64,000 bases of DNA from Hevea brasiliensis (Eukaryota > Streptophyta > Magnoliopsida > Malpighiales > Euphorbiaceae), in the NCBI RefSeq assembly GCF_030052815.1, contig NC_079510.1:31077823-31141822 (forward strand), written 5' to 3'. The translations under genes were made by a program, and so were the position numbers. The notes under the pieces were generated by a model, which searched no databases, was not told the origin of the DNA, and saw only the letters and a list, made by a program, of their open reading frames with translations. Numbering within the stretch: the first letter of the stretch is position 1; each line of letters starts with the position of its first letter. Below, in pieces: positions 22,552 to 34,107 of this stretch.

Positions 22552-24105
22552 GACCATTAACCAATCTAAACCTAATAATTCAATTGACTCTGAAATTCCT
22601 TATGTTAACTTTGAAAGTCCCATAATTGCCATTGGTTCGAGTGATTCTGAAGAAGAGTCTGTAGAAGAATAGGGCAAAAGGGATGAGCCTTCCCTGGTGC
22701 CTTATGGGGATGAAATGCACACCATCAATTTAGGAACTGGGGAAATGAAGTAGGAACTTAAGGTCGTGAATAATGAAGAATTAGAGAGTATGGTCAGTTT
22801 GCTCAAGGAATTCATTGATGTATTCTTGTGGAGCTATGATGACATGCCAGGATTGGATCCTCAGATAGTAACGCATAAAATCCCTTTGATTCCTGGGATG
22901 ATTCCAGTGAAACAGAAGTTGAGAAGAATGAACCCCGACACACTGCTCAAAGTTAGGGATGAAGTCAAAAAGCAGTATGATGCTGGATTCTTAGAAGTGG
23001 TGAAATACCCCTAGTGGATAACTAATGTTGTTCCTGTAACGAAGAAGGATGGAAGAGTAAGGGTATGTGTTGATTATAGGGATCTTAATAAGGCAAGCTT
23101 GAAGGATGATTTTCCTCTCCCACCCATAGATGTATTGGTAGACAATGCTGCATGGCTGGGAAGATGTTCATGTATCGACAGGACATCGGGGTATAACCAA
23201 ATCCCCATGGATGAGGGGGACAAAGACAAAACTACTTTTATCACCTAGTGGGGGATATTTTGCTATCGGGTGATGCCCTTTGGATTAAAGAATGCTGGGG
23301 CTACCTACCAAAGCGCTATGGTTGCATTATTCCATGAGATAATGCACAAGGAAGTAGAAGTATATGTGGATGATATGATCATCAAATCCAGAGGGGCAGA
23401 AAGTCACGTACAGGTGTTGAGAAAGGTGTTTGAAAGGCTCAGGAAGTATCAACTGAAGCCGAACCTGGCTAAATGTGTGTTTGGGGCCAGGTCTGGTAAG
23501 CTATTGGGATTCATAGTAAGCGAGAAGGGAATAGAAGTGGATCCAGACAAAGTTCAAGCTATTCAAGAAATACCATCCCCAAAGATAGAAAGGGAGGTGC
23601 GTAGTTTCTTGGGAAAACTGAACTACATTTCGAGATTCATCTCCAATCTTCCTGCTAACGCTGAGCCCATTTTTAAACTACTCAAGAAGAATAACACCGC
23701 CCAATGGGATCAAGTTTGTCAAAAGGCTTTTGAAAAGATTAAACAGTACCTGTCAAATTCGCCAATATTGGTTCCTCCACTGATAAGAAGGCCGTTGATT
23801 TTGTACATGGTAGTTCAACAAAGTTTGATGGGATGCTCGGACAACACGATGACAACGGGAGAAAGGAAAGAGCCATTTACTATCTAAGCAAAAAATTCAA
23901 TGAATGCGAGTCGAGATACTCATTCCTAGAGAAAACTTGTTGCGCATTGGCATGGATAGCAAATCAACTCAAGCACTACATGTTGAATCATAAAATGTGG
24001 CTCATCTCCAGAATGGACCCAATCAAGCATGTATTTGAAAGCCTGTTCATGCCAAGGAGGATAGCAAAATGGCAGGTCGTACTTTCTTAATATGACATTG
24101 TCTAC
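22552..24105 (+). pseudogene. pol: Reverse transcriptase and RNase H of element A
   Basis: After an acidic leader the RT begins at about 22766. Visible motifs are IPLIPGMIPVKQKLRRMNP, KKDGRVRVCVDYRDLNKAS, MPFGLKNAGATYQ and the catalytic YVDD at 23363-23374. RT connection segments (FLGKLNYISRFI) follow. RNase H has LGQHDDNGRKERAIYYLSKK, ESRYSFLEKTCCALAW and the distal ADLLAENP. Breaks are TAG at 23012-23014, TAG at about 23247, a shift at about 23825-23835 and a TAA at 24088-24090. The order RT-RNase H-second RNase H-integrase is the Tat/Ogre order. Confidence 0.9.
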
Positions 24106-24618
24106 ATGACCAGAAAGGCAGTAAAAGGAAGTGTGATTGCTGATCTCCTAGCAGAAAACCCGATCAATGATTATGAAGCTCTAGATTTTGAATTCCCCGA
24201 TGAGTATGTTAATGAAGTCAGCAGCGATGACAAAGAACCGAATGACATATGGGAAATGTATTTTGACGGAGTAGTCAATTTGTCCGGTAATGGGATTGGA
24301 GCAGTTTTGATATCCCCATATGGAAAACACTTCCCAATAGCTATCAAGTTAAGGTTCGACTGCACTAAGTCATTTACCAAGATCAAGAAATTAGAGGTGT
24401 ACGGAGATTCAGCCTTGATCATTTACCAAGTTAAAGGGGAATGGCAAACTAAGGACGCGAAACTGATCCCGTATCAAAAGTATCTCCTAGAATTGATCAA
24501 GAAATTCGAAGAGTTTTCTTTCACTCACCTCAACCGTGACAAGAACCAATTCGCCGATGCCTTAGCCACTCTAGTTGTTATGACTCAGATGGAAGAGGGA
24601 CAGACGACACAGATGTAA
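24106..24618 (+). pseudogene. Second, archaeal-type RNase H of element A, with internal deletion
   Basis: The motif MYFDGVVNLSGNGIGAVLI with its first catalytic Asp, then KKLEVYGDSALIIYQVKGEW and DALATL, identifies the additional 'archaeal' RNase H carried only by Tat-lineage elements. The helix that usually carries the catalytic Glu (EYEACI and the following residues) is missing: CTKSFTKIKKLEVYGDS runs straight through. About 15-20 residues appear deleted, so this domain should be inactive. The frame ends in TAA at 24616-24618 and continues in phase toward the integrase. Confidence 0.85.
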
Positions 24619-24771
24619 CAAATTAAAGCAAGGAGTGAGCCGGCGTACTGCTTCATGATCGAAGAAGAAACAGATGGTAAACCCTGGTATCATGACATCC
24701 AAGTCTATATGAAAACTAGGGAATTCCCTCCCGGGATAAGCAGAAATGAAAGAAGAATGATAAGGAGATTA
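24619..24771 (+). pseudogene. Start of the integrase part of element A, cut by insertion of B
   Basis: The same frame continues for 51 codons (including AYCFMIEEETDGKPWYHDIQ and RMIRRL). It stops at the GATTA target site, 24767-24771. It resumes in phase at 44044 after the nested block and the second GATTA, which shows the nest interrupted one reading frame. Confidence 0.85.
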
Positions 24772-25215
24772 TGGAACACCCCTATATACATAGCCTAGTA
24801 TATTATACTGTTCCGGTGACCGATGTCTGTCTGGACAATTAAGGGGATTAGAACCACATCTAAGACACCTAGATAAACCCTGAACGTAAATAATTAGTAA
24901 TTGCCAGATAGTTAAGTATAAATAAGAAAAACAGAACATAAAAGGTTAAGTGAGCTAGGAGTCACAGCGATGGGTGACCTGCCCGGGAAGTGACTGTGAA
25001 GTCAGTCTTAACTCGAATTTTGAACCAGAAAATGTGACGCCGCGATCCTTAGGACTACTGCGGACACAGTGAAAAAAAGAAAATCACATAAAAGAGCTGT
25101 TAAGAAGGTCAAATAATTAGGTCAAGGATCCAAAAGAAATATCGAATAACTTGCAAACCAGATTGAATCAGCGAGGGGCAATTTGGTCAATTCACCCCTA
25201 GAGTTGACTCATATG
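24772..25215 (+). repeat. Left part of LTR B (Tekay/Del-like)
   Basis: It begins TGGAACACCCCTATATA and shares CTGTTCCGGTGACC, a GCGATGGGTGACC-like segment and the GGGGCAATTTGGTCAATT motif with LTR C, at clear distance. It breaks off at about 25215, where pol-end sequence of C starts. About 230 bp of LTR B corresponding to C 26092-26338 is missing, probably lost with the deletion described for C. Confidence 0.7.
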
Positions 25216-25446
25216 GGTAAATCCAAACCTCTCATATAGGGAAGAACCCATAGAAATTCTGGCATATGAGGTGAAGCAGCTAAGGAACAAACAGATACCC
25301 CTGGTTAAAGTGTTGTGGAACCATCATTCAGTCTAGGAAGCTACTTGGGAATGTGAAGAGAACATGAGGAGACAACACCCACAGCTATTCAGAGACTAAA
25401 ACCAGATAAGATTTCGAGACGAAATTTATTTTAAGGGGGAGAGAAT
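25216..25446 (+). pseudogene. Remnant of an extra C copy: end of pol and polypurine tract
   Basis: This matches 33871-34107 almost base for base: the last part of the chromodomain region (PLVKVLWNHHS) and the AAGGGGGAGAGAAT polypurine tract next to the LTR. It is preceded by LTR B, not by more of C. So the rest of a C internal region, and an LTR before it, are gone. Confidence 0.8.
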
Positions 25447-28400
25447 TGTAACACCCCTATATTCGGTAGTGCGTTCTACTATTCCTGTGACCAGTGTCTA
25501 TCCGGACAGCTAGAATGCCCAAAACTACACTTAAATGTTAGTGAGGAGACATAAAATGATGAGATACAATAGAGGAAAATACAAGAAAAATAAAGGAAAA
25601 ATAAGAGCAATGAAATGTGACTAAGTTAAACAAGCAAAAAACAGTAGGTGCGTTCTACTATTCCTGTGACCAGTGTCTGTCCGGACAGCTAGAATGCCAA
25701 AAACTACACTTAAATGTTAGTGAGGAGACATAAAATGATGAGATACAATAGAGGAAAATACAAGAAAAACAAAGGAAAAATAAGAGCAATGAAATGTGAC
25801 TAAGTTAAACAAGCAAAAAACAGTAGCGATGGGTGACCGCGCCGGGAAGTTGCGGTGAGGATCGTTGACTGGCCCTGGACCGCGGGAAACCCTGAAAAAT
25901 ATTTTTGGGACCTAAATAAACATCTATTGAGGTATAAATGATATTAGAAATGTCAAAGAAAAATTAATAAATTAGCACAAAAAAAAACAAAAAATCAAGA
26001 AACAAATAAAAATCGGTGTTACGGAAAAATCGGGAATACAAACCGAATAGGGGCATTTTGGTCAATTGACACCCCGAGTTAACTTTTGACCTAAATTTCA
26101 ATGAAAAATAAGTAGTATAAAAATTTGAAAATGTCATGAAAATAAGAAATTTTATACCTAATATAATTAAAAGAAATTATGAGGACATAAGTGAAATAAT
26201 CATAAGTTTAATTATTCTAAAATTAACCTAAAGTGAGTGGCATATATTATATTCATAAACTTTAATTAGTGGAGCATTATGGACATATAAAAGACCTAAG
26301 TGGACAGATTTTGTGAGGAAACAATTCATTTTCTTCATTCCAAGCTCCCATGGCCGAAATGAACATCTTAAAATTCTCCATGGCCAATTCTTGCATGAGC
26401 TTCATTCCTCCATCATTAAGCCATAATTTCTTCTAAGTTTCTCCATTAAAGTTGGAGTACACACCTTAGGCAGCATTTTGGGAGCAAAAAGGGAGAGATT
26501 TGAAGAGGTTTGACAAGTTTCACTTGAGGTATATGTCCAATTTTCTTTCATTTCTTTGTTAAAGTTTGTGTTAGTGTTGAGATAAGTAATTTGATGAAGA
26601 AATTTTAAGGATTTGATGAGTTATTGAACTATTCAATTTTGGGCAGCCATGGAAGTGGAAGGTATTGAGTTATTCTTATATAAATTTCATGGGAATTAAG
26701 ATTGATTAAACTAATTTGAAGAGTTAGTGAATTAATATCATGTATATATGTGATTAAACATGTGAATTGGAGATTTGCATGAAGTAGTGAAGGCCTTGGC
26801 AAATTGTAAATTTTTGGCAGCCTTGAATTCCATGGAAGAATGTTAATTTCAAGAATGTAAATATTAATTTAATGTGTTGATACATTAGTGGAAGTACATG
26901 GTGCAAATTGTTAGTTAAATTCTTATGTATTAGTTAGTTATTTTATATATGTTAGGTTGGTTTTGACTTGTTGACTTGAGATTGTATAATGTACATTGAG
27001 CACTTGTATAAACTGCTCAAATTGACACAAATGTGATGTGATGAATAGTTTTGGCATGATTCAAATGTAGAATTAAGTTTGGGAAGTGAAGTTATATCTA
27101 GTTGAATGTGTGATTAATTGGTGCTTCAGAAATGTGTTAAAGGCAGTATGTATTTTAGGCTATAAATGGAAATGTGTGACTCCAATTGGTATGAGGCCAA
27201 TTGGAGGTGAAACTAGGCAGAAAATGTGCCAACTTTCATGTTAAAAGCCTACCAAAATTCTGTCCGGAAGGTGATGCTAAAACTGACCTAATCCGTAATT
27301 GCAAACTTAGTAACCCAGAAATTGACCATTTGAATAGCAGTCAGTCTTTTAGCCATAACTTACTCAAAACAGGTCCAAATCACCTAAAATTTATATGGTT
27401 GGAAAGCATAGACATAGGGTTATAATTTTGGTTAAGACCACCAAACCCAAAAATGACCATAAGCAAGTCAAAATGCTTGCACAAGTTCGGGTATAAAACC
27501 TGCCAGAATTGAAAATGACCTAAAAATGATCTAAGTTCACAATAAAAAGGCAATTTGATCAGCAATAGTAAAATGACCATAACTTGGTCTAGTAAACTTC
27601 AAATGACCTAAAATTTGTGGCAAAAGTTCAATAAGACATAAATTTATAAGTTTGTAATTCTGACCAGAACTCAGAAACTGAGAGAACTAGGTCATCCGGC
27701 TAGGTCAAAACAGCATACCAAAATCTGATAAATTGTAATAAAATGCAATACACTTGAAAATGAAATTGGTAACATATACCAATACTAAAGGACTATAAAA
27801 TGTGACATAATGGTAACATTAAAATTAATTCACTTAGAGTGCATCAAAGGTCAACATTATGGGTTGACTAATGAAAGCAATAGTATTAATAAAATTTAAT
27901 TATTGAACCTTATTATTAGAATAAATTTAAATGAGTACTGAAACACTTTAAATTGTGTATTTCTATTAGCAAAGACTCAAGAAAGGGGAAAGAACCATTG
28001 AGTCAAGGCTAAGAGGCTACTCATCAGAGGTTTGTGCACAACAGTTATTTCTTTTGAATTTTCAATTGAAATAAATTATGACAATTTGTATGTTATTGCT
28101 TAAATTATGAAAAATTTATTTGAATGAAATTTGATGGATCCTTATTGCTTGAAAAATATTGCAAATGGTTTGAAACCACAACTATCATGTATATTTGATT
28201 GAATTCCTCGCTAGTTTGTCTAGTGGGATGAATTGGCTTTGAATTCCCTCTCTGGCTGAAGTGTTGAGGTGTGTGCCAGTTGAGGACGAATAGGATGAGT
28301 ACTCATGTAATTGCTAGCTAGCTATGTTATTCCTCATTAGCCATTGGCTTTTGGGATGAATTGGACTTTGGAAACATGATTAAGCTGTGTGTGTTATTTA

Positions 28401-29224
28401 TTGAAATTTATTGAGATATTGTGACATGGAGTTTAATTCTTTATTACATTCTCTGTCTTTTGAATTTAACTATGATTTTAAGTATCCACAGTTGATATGA
28501 TTTATGGTTTATGGTTTTAAATTGCATATTCTTAATGTTGTGCACTACTGAGACATTGGCTCAGTGATAGCTTTTTCATTACTGTCGCAAGTAGACAGAC
28601 AGATAAAGCAGTAGAGTAGGCTACTTATACTACACTTTTGAGATTTTGCCAGGTATATTAAGTATACCACCTCCTTATAATTTTTATTATAATGTATGTG
28701 AACTGTATGTATATATTGCACTTGGTCTTGAGCAGTTGTAAACTAAAGTGGTAAATTATTTTGGCCTATAAAAAGTTGTATTATACTTCTCTTATCTCAG
28801 CTTTTGAACTACTCAGTCATTTTGCATTCTATTTTTGGAACTACTAAAAATGAGGTTGAATTGAGTTTGTCAAATGTTGAGAAAATTGATTTGTGTTGAG
28901 CCATATTGGAGTTTGAGAATGGAACAAATATATTGGAAGTGCTTTTTACAGGTTTATGAAGAATTGTTTTACTCCAAATACAGATGGCACTCTGCCGAAA
29001 TTTTTACAGAAATTATTGATACTTCAGATGTGTTATTTGGTTTCACTTCAGTTAAAAAAAAAAATTTAACACCTGTCAAAAGTGCTCACCATTGTAAAAA
29101 GAAATAAGAAAAGGTTTAAAATTCCTTGTAGTGTATTTAATGAGTTATCAATAAATGAAGTTTGGTAATTCATTAGGTATACTACGGGATCATATTATGC
29201 CTTACGGAGGGGTAAGGTGTGACA
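25447..29224 (+). repeat. LTR C1 (left LTR of the complete C element)
   Basis: The LTR runs TGTAACACCCC ... GTGTGACA, 3778 bp. It carries a 179-bp tandem duplication (25469-25647 and 25648-25826) absent from C2. It holds no coding region. Its 3' end matches the end of LTR B and is followed by a Met-tRNA primer site. Confidence 0.9.
25469..25826 (+). repeat. 179-bp tandem duplication in LTR C1
   Basis: The copies begin GTGCGTTCTACTATTCC and end AACAGTAG, and are almost identical. The right LTR (from 34130) has one copy, so this happened after the element inserted or in the chimeric stage. Confidence 0.9.
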
Positions 29225-29232
29225 TGTTTTAG

Positions 29233-29244
29233 TGGTATTAGAGC
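29233..29244 (+). promoter_or_regulatory. Primer binding site of element C (initiator Met-tRNA)
   Basis: TGGTATTAGAGC lies 8 bases after the LTR. The standard site is TGGTATCAGAGC, so there is one C-to-T change. Confidence 0.85.
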
Positions 29245-29413
29245 AAGTTTTTAAATTCTATTTTGACTTGTAATTTAAATATTCTTTCTTCGTAGTACAA
29301 CTGCTCAATGTCATGGTTTGATACATACAGTATATTACATTATAAATATGCACTAACAGGAGAAAATTTTTTTGTGTTATTTGTTCAGGAGGTATAATAT
29401 TCTCTAATTGACT

Positions 29414-30990
29414 ATGGAAGAAGGGAACCATTCAGTCGATCAATCAATAGAGGCTGAGGTAAAAGGAGAAGCCCTAGCCCTTCAAAATGTGAGTGGATCA
29501 ACCGCACCAGTCCCCTTAGTACCGCAGTTTCCTGCTCAATTTGCTTAGCAGATGGCTGCGACGTTCCAACAGATGGCTGGTAACACGCCTACTCAAGCCC
29601 CACTGTAGACACCAGTGGTACAACCACAGCCTTCAGCTAGGCAGTACGACAAGCTGATTAAATATGGGGCTACTGAGTTTAAGAGGACAGTAGATCTATT
29701 AGAGGCAGAACAATGGTTGGAGAGAATGGATTGGGTGTTCAAGAAACTACACTGCACAGATGAGCTAAGATTTGAGTATTTAGTGTCATTACTATAGGGG
29801 GATGCATATGACTGGTGGAAAACTATTCCTCATAGTTTGGTAGAACCTCCAGTGCTAACCTGGGATGATTTTCTTCGGGAGTTTAAATAAAAATATGTCC
29901 TAGATGCCTATGTGGACCAGAAACTACAGGAGTTCTTAAGTTTGAAATAGGGAAGTAGATCAGTGGCAGAATATGAAAGGGAGTTTTCCCGTCTGAGCCA
30001 CTATGCAAGAAGTCTCCTTTCTACCAACAGAGAAAGATGTAAGAGGTTTAAAATAGGCTTGAAGCCTAGTCTGAGACTACAAATGGTCGGATTCAAACAT
30101 AATAACTTCTCTGAGCTCATTTCTCAAGCACTTGAATTAGAAAGAACTGAGTCAGAAATAGCCCCAGAGAAAAAGAAATCAGAGAAGATAGAAAAAGAGA
30201 AAGAGGGGAAATCAGTAGATTAGAGTTCTAGTGGTCCTCCTGGAAAGAGAAAGAACTTTGGAGGACACAACAAGGGTGGTAAAAAGTCTGGTAGGGGAAG
30301 ATTTTCGAGACAGAAACCTCATCTATCTGGTCAGTAGACTACCAGAAGTTCCTACCCTCCCCGTTAATGTGAAACTTATGGTAGAAATCATGGTGAGATA
30401 AGCTACAAGGCCATAGGAGCCTGTTATAACTATGGAGGCGCAGGACACTTTGCTAAAGACTGCACTAATGCCCGTAGAGTTGGGCCACCTCCTACTACTG
30501 TAGAAGGGTCAGTTCGGAATCCTGCCACCAGAGGTTCACAACCACCTAGCAGAGGTAGAGGCAGGGGTAGAGGTAGTCCATCAGGCAGCCAAGGCACAGT
30601 AAATCAGTTAAAGCAAGGCAGTGCTTCAGCCAGAGTCTACACAATGAGACAGAGAGAAGAGGCTGAGAAATCTGATATTGTGACTGGTACCTTCTCAACT
30701 TTTAATCAAGATGTGTTTGTATTATTTGATTCGGGTTTTACCCATTCCTATGTGAGTGCAAGCATCATTGATTACATTGCTATTCTGCGTGTGAAAATGG
30801 ACTTTGAGGTGCTAGTAACAAGTCTGCTAAGATAAGAGGTCAGGGTTAATAGAATGTATAGGGATTGTCCTTTGGTGATCCAAGGACATACTTTTCTGTC
30901 TGATCTCATTGAAATGCCCTTCAGAGATTATGATATCATCTTGGGCATGGATTGGTTAGCCAGGCATCACGCCATAATTGATCAGAGATC
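29414..30990 (+). pseudogene. gag: Gag and protease of element C
   Basis: One frame starts at ATG 29414. The gag core has EAEQWLERMDWVF, WWKTIPHSLVEPP, SVAEYEREFSRLSHYA and LISQALELER. A Lys/Glu-rich and then Arg/Gly-rich region follows. The zinc knuckle reads CYNYGGAGHFAKDC: the second Cys is Tyr, which would break metal binding. The protease has FDSGFTHSYV (catalytic DSG) and ILGMDWLARH. In-frame stops number about nine, mostly TAG. The frame shifts at about 30985-31010 before RT. Confidence 0.88.
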
Positions 30991-33900
30991 AAGATACCAC
31001 TTTTGGTCTCCCTCAATACAGTGATGTTGTAATACATGGGGAGAGGCAGCTATTGCCATCAAACATCATTTCGGCTACACTAGCCAGAAAAATGATCAGA
31101 AAGGGGTGTGAAGCATACTTGGCACATGTGGTAAACACCCAAGTGGGGAGTCCAGCATTGAGGGACATCCCTACAGTATATGACTTTCTATATGTGTTTC
31201 CTGATGAATTACCAGGATTACCTTCGGAAAGAGAAGTGCAGTTTGAGATTGATGTTATGCCTGGTGTGGATCCAATCTCTATAACACCATACAAAATGGC
31301 ACCAGCAGAATTGAAAGAGTTAAAGATACAGTTGCAAGAACTACTTGAAAAGGGCTTCATCTACCCTAGTCTGTCTCCTTGGGGAGCACCAGTATTGTTT
31401 GTTAAGAAGAAAGATGGCACTCTCTATTTATGTATTGACTACCGACAGTTGAATAAGGTGACAACAAAGAATAGATATCCATTGCCTCGCATTGATGATC
31501 TGTTTGATCAGTTGAAGGGTGCAGCTGTGTTGTCCAAAATTGATTTGCGATCTGGTTATTATTAGTTGAAAGTGCAAGAGCAGAGTATTCCAAAAATTGC
31601 TTTCAGAACTCGATATGGCCACTATGAGTTTCTGGTAATGGCATTCAAGTTAACTAATGCTCCAGCTGCTTTTATGGATTTGATGAACACTATCTTCAGA
31701 CCATGTCTCGACCAATTTGTGGTTGTGTTTATTGATGATATTTTGATATATTCAAGGAATGCAGAGGAGCATGATAGACATCTGCGGATTGTACTATAGA
31801 CTTTAAGGGAGAAACAGCTATACGCCAAGTTATCGAAATGTGAATTTTGGCTAAAAGAAATCTCTTTCTTCGTACATATTGTGTCAGCTGAAGGGATCAA
31901 GGTAGATTCCAACAAGGTAGAAGCTATCCTTAATTAGAAGCCACCCAGGAATATCACAGAAATTCACAGTTTTCTGGGTTTAGCTGGATACTACTACCGA
32001 TTTGTGAAAGGGTTTTCTATATTGGCTACTCCATTGACCAAGCTGCTTCGGAAAGATGTGAAATTTTAGTGGACGGATAAATGCCAGCAGAGTTTTGATA
32101 AGTTGAAGAGGTGTTTGACTGAAGCTCCAGTCCTTACTTTACCTACACCGGGTAAAGAATACACAGTTTATAGTGATGCTTCTCACAATGGGTTAGGCTG
32201 TGTACTAATGAAAGATCGGAATGTTATTGCATATGCATCACGCCAGCTGAAACCGTATGAGAGGAACTATCCAACACATGACTTGGAGCTAGCAGCTATT
32301 GTATTTGCTCTGAAGATCTGGAGACATTACTTATATGGGGAGAAGTGTTATATCTACACAGATCATAAGAGCTTGAAGTATTTGGGCATTCAGAAAGAAT
32401 TGAACTTGAGACAGAGGAGATGGTTAGAACTGATTAAAGACTATGATTGCTTAATAGACTATCAGCTAGGGAAAGCAAATGTGGTGGCTGATGCCTTAAG
32501 TCGCAAGACTATGGTAAGTTTCAGAGTTTCTCCTTTGTCCATGGTACATGAGTTGAAAGCACAGCATGCCAGTTTGGAGATTGATGATGAGGGACAGACA
32601 GTAGTTGCATGGCATGTACAGCTAGTGTTGATTGATCAGTCGAATGGTCACCGTAATGATGAGAAATATCAAAAGCTACTGAAAGAAGTCCAGCAGGGCA
32701 AGAAACCTAAATTTTCTGTGAGAGATGATGGTTTACTACTATATCAAGGCAGAATGTGCATTCCTAATGATGTGAAATTAAGACAGATCATTATGAAGGA
32801 AGTACATGAGTCTCCTTTTGCTATGCACCCCGGTGGAACTAAGATGTACGGAGGATTAAAAGAGCATTACTGGTGGATGGGTATGAAAAGGGATGTAGCT
32901 GATTTTGTCACCAAATGCCTAACTTGTCAAAAAGTGAAGGCAGAACATCAAGTACCAGCTAGTTTGTTACATCCATTGCTAGTGCTAGAGTGGAAATGGG
33001 AACAGATAACTATGGATTTTGTGATGGGACTTTCGAGGACACAGAAGAGCCATGATGTAGTATGGGTTATAGTTCACAGACTGACCAAGTTTGCTCATTT
33101 TCTATCAGTCCGGATGGACTATAGCTTGGAAAGATTGGCCAGATTGTACATAGATGAGATTGTAAGACTGCATGGAGTGCTAGTATCGATTGTATCTGAC
33201 AGAGATCCTAGGTTCACTTCTAGATTCTGGGATAGTCTTCAGAGAGCAATAGGAACTAGATTGAACTTCAGCAAGGCATTCCACCCACAGACAGATGGCC
33301 AGTCTGAGAGGATAATTCAGATCTTGGAGGATACGCTACGAGCTTGTGTGATTGAGTTTGAAGGTAGTTGGGATATGCACTTGCCTTTGATTGAGTTTGC
33401 TTATAACAACAGCTACCAATCAAGTATTGGGATGCCTCCATATGAAGCTTTGTATGGCAGAAAGTGTAGAACTCCCCTATGTTGGGATGAAGTAGGTGAA
33501 AGAAAGATGATTGGCCTAGAAATTGTTCAGTAGATAGAGGAAAAGATCAGATTGATCAGAGATTGACTCAAGGCTGCATCAGACCGTCAGAAGTCCTATA
33601 TTGATTTGAAGAGAAGAGATATTGAATATGCAGTGGGTGATAAGGTATTCCTCAAAGTTTCTCTTTGAAAGAGGATTATGAGATTTAGCAGAAAGGGGAA
33701 ACTGAGTCCTCGCTTTATCGGACCATATGAGGTTCTGGAAAGAGTGGGTCTTTTGGCATATCGATTGGCATTACCTCCAAAGCTAGAAAGGATACACAAT
33801 GTCTTCCATGTGTCCATGTTAAGGAGGTACAGATCTGACCCATCTCATGTTCTATCAGTTGAAGAGATTGAGGTAAATCCAGACCTATCATATGGGGAAG

Positions 33901-34055
33901 AACCCATAGAGATTCTGGTATATGAGATGAAGCAGCTAAGGAACAAATAGATACCCCTAGTTAAAGTACTGTGGAACCATCATTCATGCTAGGAAGCTAC
34001 TTGGGAACATGAAGAAGACATGAGAAGACAGCACCGACAGCTATTCAGAGACTAA
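30991..34055 (+). pseudogene. pol: Reverse transcriptase, RNase H, integrase and chromodomain region of element C
   Basis: A single frame holds all domains, broken only by stops. [31 protein letters not shown] and the catalytic FIDD at 31728-31739. RNase H starts at about 32103 ([31 protein letters not shown]). The integrase zinc finger has His pairs in [10 protein letters not shown] and KEHYWWMG, and CLTCQ. The catalytic core shows DFVMG, SDRDPRF and the Glu in [12 protein letters not shown]-type FIGPYEVLERVG follows. The end (EEPIEILVYEMKQLRNK, PLVKVLWNHHS, ATWEHEEDM) is chromodomain-like, as in Tekay/Del. The largest open piece is 476 residues (32103-33533). Stops are nearly all TAG at expected CAG or TGG codons. 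Confidence 0.92.
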
Positions 34056-34107
34056 AACTAGGTAAAATTTCGAGACGAAATTTATTTTAAGGGGGGGGGG
34101 GGGGAAT
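34056..34107 (+). promoter_or_regulatory. Polypurine tract of element C with a run of 14 G
   Basis: TTTTAA is followed by 14 consecutive G (34091-34104) and then AATTG at the LTR border. The sister tract at 25434-25446 is only GGGGGAGAGAAT. Confidence 0.85.
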
